Shown: piece by piece, positions 59,773 to 64,000 of the stretch
Layout of the letters: the number at the start of each line of letters is the position of its first letter
Numbering within the stretch: the first letter of the stretch is position 1
Source of the DNA: Typha latifolia
Lineage: Eukaryota; Streptophyta; Magnoliopsida; Poales; Typhaceae
Length of the DNA: 64,000 nucleotides
Assembly: GCA_019914945.1 (NCBI GenBank)
Contig: CM034102.1
Coordinates: 12,389,501-12,453,500, forward strand
Direction: 5' to 3'
The notes under the pieces: generated by a model
The model's input: the letters and a program-made list of their open reading frames with translations, nothing else
Database searches by the model: none
What the model was told of the DNA's origin: nothing
Program-made: the position numbers and the translations under genes

Positions 59773-62700
59773 CCTTTCAATCTCTTCCTCTCTCTCTGTT
59801 ACTCCCGCAGTCTCTTCCTCTCTCTCTATCTCACTCTCTATTACTGCAGCAGATTTTTTACTGTAGTAATAGAGATTGAAGGAGAGAGATAGACAGACAG
59901 ATAAAGAAATTGGAGAAAAGAAAGAGAGGAAGAAGAAGAGAGAGGGGATGCTAGAGGGAGAGAGTAGAGAGAAATGAGAGATGGGGCACCGGTGAGAGAA
60001 GAAATGAAAAAAAATTAGAGAGAAGAGAGAGGGAGAGCCCGTATTGGGCGGAATCGGCCGATATGGTTGATCTGGTCGATACAACTAGACTGGTTTCGAC
60101 CATGGATTGCTGATCCTGATCTGTTTTAGCTAATTTCACTCGGGATCGGTCGAAACTTGGAACCATGATTTAAAGTAAGATTCTCAATTAAATTTAATAT
60201 AAGATCCTCCATGCTGTCTATGTGCTTACTATAATATCTTTTGATAGCTAGTCCAAATCCCAAATAAAGGCAGATTATGTTGGGTAGCTTGATATTCAGT
60301 ATAAAATTTTTCTCAAGATAAACTATGAAATATAGATTCATATTGCTCAAGAAGCTTTTAGTTATTAATCCACTGTGTTTCTCATTGCTGTAAAGAATGG
60401 GTGGAATTCCTTTCCTTGTTTGCTTACATTGTAGGAAAGTTTCACTGTGAAACGCTTAAGGAACAAAACTGGAGACAACATATTACAAGTTGACAATCAC
60501 TTTACTCCACCCATTTTTAATACTTGACTGCCTGAAAGTCAAATGTGAGGTATATACATATATACCTATGTGCTGCTCAGTGAGGATTAAGATCCTCAGG
60601 GGATGAGGGAGTACCAAACGGCCTGGTTTGTGCCTTTGACACTAAAAAGCAGGAGGGAAGATAGAAAGATAAGTGGGGGCAGAGGGAGGAAGAGGATCTG
60701 CTACCCCACAACCCTAGGAGAGTTTGTACTGGATGGCTTGGTGGTCCCTGCAGTGATTGCAGAAGCATGACAAATATGAAATAGTGGAAAGTCTAAGAAA
60801 AGTGATCTAGATCCTCATTAAGTTCTTTTGTTTAATAGAAAGATCTTATTTTTGTTGTGTTTTTGTGTCTAACTTAAGTTTCATGAACTTGGTCTACTAT
60901 CTATTGTAAAGATGTGTTGTAAAAGATCATTTTGAATGCCCTTTGTAGAAAATAAATTTGCTATCATTAGTGATATTTCTGATATTGGGAAATTCATGGA
61001 CTCTAGGTACAGTACCCTGGGCTAGAGCAGCGGATGAAGATGGATATGATGACTATGGCCATCCTATCAAAATCAGTTTCTTGGGTATGAGAAGTATTGG
61101 TTTTATGAATATATATATGCAAATGTTAATTATAAGTTATAACCATTTGAATATCCCTTGAATCTATCTTAGCTTGTCTTGGTTACAGATTTCCAATTGT
61201 CTTCTACTCTTCTATTGCCCCTCTGGAGGTTTCTTTAGATGTGAATTATTAGGTGCTGCTAAAGGCTAATAATAATAGCAAGACCTAAACAGAATGATGT
61301 AGCTAAAAGAAATATCAGACTGTACTTAAGGCTGTCAATGTATACCAGATTTGGATAAATTATCACACTGGAAAGTAGAATGGGAGTAGAAGCAAGCTGT
61401 AAGATATTACTTGGATGGTCCTGCAATTGTTAATTATAAGATTATCACATGGCTTACAATTGCAGTCAAATCACAATCAAACCATTGAGGATGGTACTTT
61501 ATGGAATTCACCAATTCGGTTAATATAATTATAGATTCATTAATTTGGCATCATTCACTTTCAATGAATGAGACATAAGGAGGCTGATTTAACCAGAAAC
61601 ATCAAACCATATGATTTCTTTTTATTTTTCTTTCTGCAGATAACAGCAAATGTAGGTGGAAGAAAAAAAATATAAAAAAAAGAAAGAAAGAAAAATTATT
61701 TGGGTTGATCCAACACCAACTGTATTGTAATCTTGGTTAGATATTTGACTCAAATTTTACTCAGAGAATGTTGCCCTTGTTTCAGTTTCATTACCAAATA
61801 ATTCCATGCATATATATATATATATTCTCTTTCTTTTAATTGCTACCTTATTTTCTTGCTATCTTCCTTCGGTTAATCCTTTCTTTCTTCTCTTCAAACC
61901 TGAAAGATTAGTTTGTGTTCATATTTAAGTGTATTTCCTTAGCTATTCTGAGGCAAAACCATTGTCTAAAGTATCATCCAAAACTGATATAGTTTACTTT
62001 TCAGTACCATCTGATCCAAAACTAGCCTCAAAACCAGCATCTGGCCAAAATATCTTTAATAACAAAATTTCAAGTGTTTTTCAGATTCTGCTAGATTTGA
62101 CTTGTATCTGATCCAGTATCAGCCCCATTCCTTACATGCTGTTAGATATAATGCCTTAAAATAAGATAAAGAAATGTAGCTACACAGATTCCCTTATTCC
62201 AGGTAGGATTTGACATGAATTTGATCTGTTCACTTTGCATGGACTATGGCCAACAGTATCTTGATTAGTTTCATAATGTTATATGGGTCTCTCAAATTTG
62301 TTCCTATTGCTTTTATGTCTTTTATGTTTTCTTATTTTCTGGTATTGTTTTTCAATTTTTGAACTTCATTTTTAAAAGAAGCCCGGAGCTAACACAGTGA
62401 AAGTAGAATCAAAATGGCTGAAACTGAGGAAAATGTTTCATCTTTTAACGGAACAGAAACCAAAATTGAATATTTGAACAATGGGCAAAAGCTACGAAAC
62501 GACCTCCCTAATGAAGACTGTTCAACTTTGGCACTAAGACTAGCCAACAAATTTCAGGCTATACATTTAATCTCTTTTTGCTACGTAGGAGTATGGCAAA
62601 ATGAGCATGGTCTGCATAACAGTGGCAGTTCGGGGTCATACCAGAATTTGAGTGATAAAAGATGATAATCAACTAAATTAAACTTTCTTGCAACTAATCA

Positions 62701-64000
62701 CTAGGATTCATTTGTTATGACATCTCTGGCTGCTTATTAAAATAACAATTTTGAGAAGGTATTAATTAGGAGTACTGATGTTCTTGCCTGTTGAGCTAGT
62801 ACAGATTCAATAAAGCTGAGTTACATTTGCCATGTATAAATTGACCTGAAGAGGTAATTTTTATCTTTTAAGATGCATTATTTTACTTCTACAGATTTTT
62901 CCCGATTACAGGTTTGGGCGTGTGTTGTCCGAATTTGAGAGAGCCATGTCTTTAGAACTTGGTGAGTGCTAAAAGTTGCTTATTTAGGTGACACTTGGTG
63001 ACCAACTAAGCTGCTATGTTTAGCATGTTATCTCGTGTCATCATAGATTATTTATTAGCTGAGTAGATCTGTATATATTTCTTTCCTTGTATACTCTTTG
63101 ATTTAGTTATTTACGCCTCTACTATTCTTTATTGCTCTGACATTTGGAGTATTAAAATTATTGTTCTGTCATATAAGTGATTTATTGCTTACAAGCATAT
63201 GGTAGAATATTATATTGATTAGGGCATTCAACACCTTCAGAAACTGCAAAACTTTGTTCACTGTGCAATATCTGCCTTTTCTAATTTGATTAGGGCATTC
63301 AATTTTTGCAGCCAGTCTGGATAACACCTGTAGGCCCAGTAAAATTGATAATTTCCTCGTTAATTAATTAGCCCAATATTGAAACTTACTTAATATAAGG
63401 GCAAAAGTGAACCCAACTAGCTGGTTATTGGAAATTTGATGATAATCAGCGTAAATATTCAGTGATCAATTACTGTTTCGCATATCTGAGATTTACCCAA
63501 AATTATGAAGCATAGATACATATACGTGTTACGATACGATACAATATAGATAGCTGATATGGCAAATCCTAAAAAATAAAGATCGATACGTGTAGGATAT
63601 ATGGCTCCTATATATATATATATGTGGAACACATACGAACTAGTGAACTTCTGTACTTTCATATTCTTAATTAAGAAATTCTATATTATTTTTGTATGAT
63701 AGTTTATATAAGGGGATCTTCAATTTTAATTTATTAAAAGAACTACCATTCGTAATAAAGAATTAGTATTACATAGTTTACTACTAACTAAGATGTAAGA
63801 TAAGTAAGTAATGCAATCTATAAATCAAAAGAAATTGGCCATTGTAACATGATTTCCTAATATAGATAATAAAATAAACAAGTAAACCTAATCTTGTTAC
63901 AAAAAGAAATCTTCTAGATCCAATAAGAAATGAAAGATTTTAGTCTCCTTTGATTTGACTTCCATTAGTAGAAATCTCGAAAGTATCTAAGAATATCTGA
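53514..64000 (+). CDS. ABC1/UbiB-family atypical kinase, ADCK1-like (5' part, runs off the window)
   Basis: Seven exons are visible: 53514-53714, 53798-53881, 56227-56367, 56453-56523, 57953-58046, 61007-61084 and 62895-62961. They join in phase to about 245 residues and end mid-codon at a GT donor at 62962, so later exons (ExD, catalytic loop) lie outside. The N-terminus is hydrophobic (LVAGIAVAGVAVAAGAEV) and could be an organelle-targeting or membrane segment. Then come VVDYKYSLRNLP, the KxGQ motif at about 117-120 (YVKAGQFVSL), the Ala-rich nucleotide loop near 176-183 (PIAAASIAQVH), VAIK with Lys197, QYPGLEQRM, and FPDYRFGRVLSEFERAMSLE. Family members act in mitochondria or plastids in quinone and lipid metabolism; the substrate here is unknown. 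Introns 2 and 5 are long and carry transposons. Confidence 0.88.
54320..54440 (+). mobile_element. Possible tRNA-derived SINE fragment
   Basis: An A-box-like tagagccaattggttag at about 54325 is followed 50 bases later by a B-box-like atttcaagttagaacc. Spacing and order fit a tRNA-derived pol III promoter, but the B box is degenerate and no tail or target duplication is clear. Confidence 0.3.
54795..55563 (+). mobile_element. Solo LTR in intron 2, same family as 1614-2438
   Basis: Starts TGATGCGAATC and ends TTCGTAACA, matching the ends of the solo LTR at 1614-2438, with further shared blocks (aggtcagatc near the start, agatctagttcgtaaca against agatctgatccgtaaca at the end). A TATATAAG near 55097 fits the U3/R junction. 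The flanks ATAAC (54790-54794) and ACAAC (55564-55568) match at four of five bases. It lies in sense orientation in the host intron. Confidence 0.75.
55539..55622. repeat. 42-bp tandem duplication across the solo-LTR end
   Basis: The unit starting atcggtctagatctagttcg is present twice, at 55539-55580 and 55581-55622. Each copy spans the last 25 bases of the LTR and 17 bases of flank, so the duplication happened after the LTR was in place. Confidence 0.9.
56524..57952 (+). other. Intron 4 of the ABC1-family gene
   Basis: Starts GTAAGC and ends GTCAG, phase 2 (L is split TT|A). Apart from the SINE-like piece it is AT-rich. An open frame of about 150 codons at 56946-57401 runs through the SINE-like piece and has no family similarity. 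Confidence 0.65.
57345..57435 (-). mobile_element. Possible tRNA-derived SINE fragment in intron 4
   Basis: On the minus strand an A-box-like accagttggtgtagag (about 57422) precedes a B-box-like ggtcgtgagtttgaatc (about 57370), in the order and rough spacing of a tRNA-derived SINE head. A poly-A run follows (57349-57357). No clean target duplication was found. Confidence 0.4.
59206..60167. mobile_element. Non-autonomous hAT element with perfect 8-bp target duplication
   Basis: ATTTAAAG flanks it exactly at 59198-59205 and 60168-60175. The ends CAAGGTTTCAAAACTT and, inverted, CATGGTTCCAAGTTTC are imperfect terminal inverted repeats. Inside the ends are repeated atcggtcgtatcggctgtatcgg-like blocks on the left and gaatcggccgatatggttgat on the right. 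The core is a pyrimidine-rich arm (about 59470-59840) and a purine-rich arm (about 59875-60040) that can fold together. No transposase is present. Confidence 0.85.
60577..60822. mobile_element. Probable short MITE
   Basis: The left end gtgaggattaagatcctc and right end gtgatctagatcctcatta (inverse taatgaggatctagatcac) form imperfect terminal inverted repeats about 245 bases apart. The GC content inside is higher than in the surrounding intron. The target duplication is unclear, possibly a TNA trinucleotide. Confidence 0.4.
61085..62894 (+). other. Intron 6 of the ABC1-family gene
   Basis: Starts GTATGA and ends CTACAG, phase 0. It is AT-rich. A frame of 83 codons at 62414-62665 is the only notable open stretch and has no recognised similarity. 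A TA run lies at about 61811-61824. Confidence 0.65.
62962..64000 (+). other. Start of intron 7 of the ABC1-family gene, to the window edge
   Basis: Starts GTGAGT. I searched both the text and the frames for the expected continuation (family pattern D-F followed by E-A-N/R-N) and did not find it, so the intron probably continues past the window. Confidence 0.5.

Larger units (their letters stand above)
58047..61006 (+). other. Intron 5 of the ABC1-family gene
   Basis: Starts GTGGGG and ends CTCTAG, phase 0. It is nearly 3 kb because it carries a 962-bp hAT element (59206-60167) and a probable MITE (60577-60822). An open frame at 58513-58836 shows no similarity I recognise. Confidence 0.7.

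Noticed and set aside
61189..61240. Candidate ABC1-family exon after ttacag (reads ISNCLLLFY or FPIVFYSS)
   Set aside because: It does not match the family. The exon at 62895 (IFPDYRFGRVLSEFERAM) does, and is in phase.
62414..62665. 83-codon frame starting MAETEENVSSFNG in intron 6
   Set aside because: No similarity recognised and no upstream promoter or splice context that would make it a separate gene. Left as an open question only.
1..64000. CRISPR arrays, bacterial operons, rRNA or intact tRNA genes
   Set aside because: No regularly spaced repeats, no operon-like packing and no cloverleaf-forming tRNA were seen. The window is plant nuclear DNA.

Overview
This is a nuclear segment from a flowering plant. 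The genes are intron-rich, the introns are AT-rich, and chromovirus, LINE, hAT and MITE relics fill the space between genes. Several first exons are very GC-rich (COX11, Hikeshi, the ABC1-family gene), which suggests a monocot, probably not a grass. That placement is an inference, not a proven assignment.

Layout: 1-6607 holds an old, broken Ty3/gypsy chromovirus on the minus strand, with an 825-bp solo LTR inserted in its integrase (perfect 5-bp target duplication). A bHLH transcription factor of the bHLH18/NAI1 type follows (9233-10529, plus). A LINE relic (about 11905-13530) is split by a hAT element and abuts the 3' end of a BPA1-like RRM gene (13531-16941, minus). That gene faces away from an OBERON3/TITANIA-like PHD gene (18092-23705, plus) across about 1.1 kb that contains twin G-boxes. 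About 8.8 kb of AT-rich intergenic DNA with MITEs comes next. Then come a cytokinin-receptor histidine kinase of the AHK3 type (32467-38966, plus, 11 exons), COX11 (43142-46953, minus, 6 exons), a LINE zinc-knuckle/RNase H relic (47160-48110), an intronless Hikeshi gene (49463-50044, plus), and the 5' part of an ADCK1-like ABC1 kinase gene (53514 to beyond the window, plus).

The genes do not form one pathway. They are ordinary euchromatic housekeeping and signalling genes: cytokinin perception (AHK3), meristem chromatin reading (OBE3), mitochondrial copper delivery (COX11), Hsp70 nuclear import (Hikeshi), an atypical kinase, an RRM protein and a bHLH factor. All exon models below were built by hand from splice consensus, reading phase and family similarity.

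I did not find a clear new biological system. The most unusual items are a GC-AG intron needed to finish the bHLH protein; two phase-0 cassette exons in the BPA1-like gene, whose usual C-terminal half is missing and replaced by a LINE; a two-member solo-LTR family; and several transposons with readable boundaries and target duplications.
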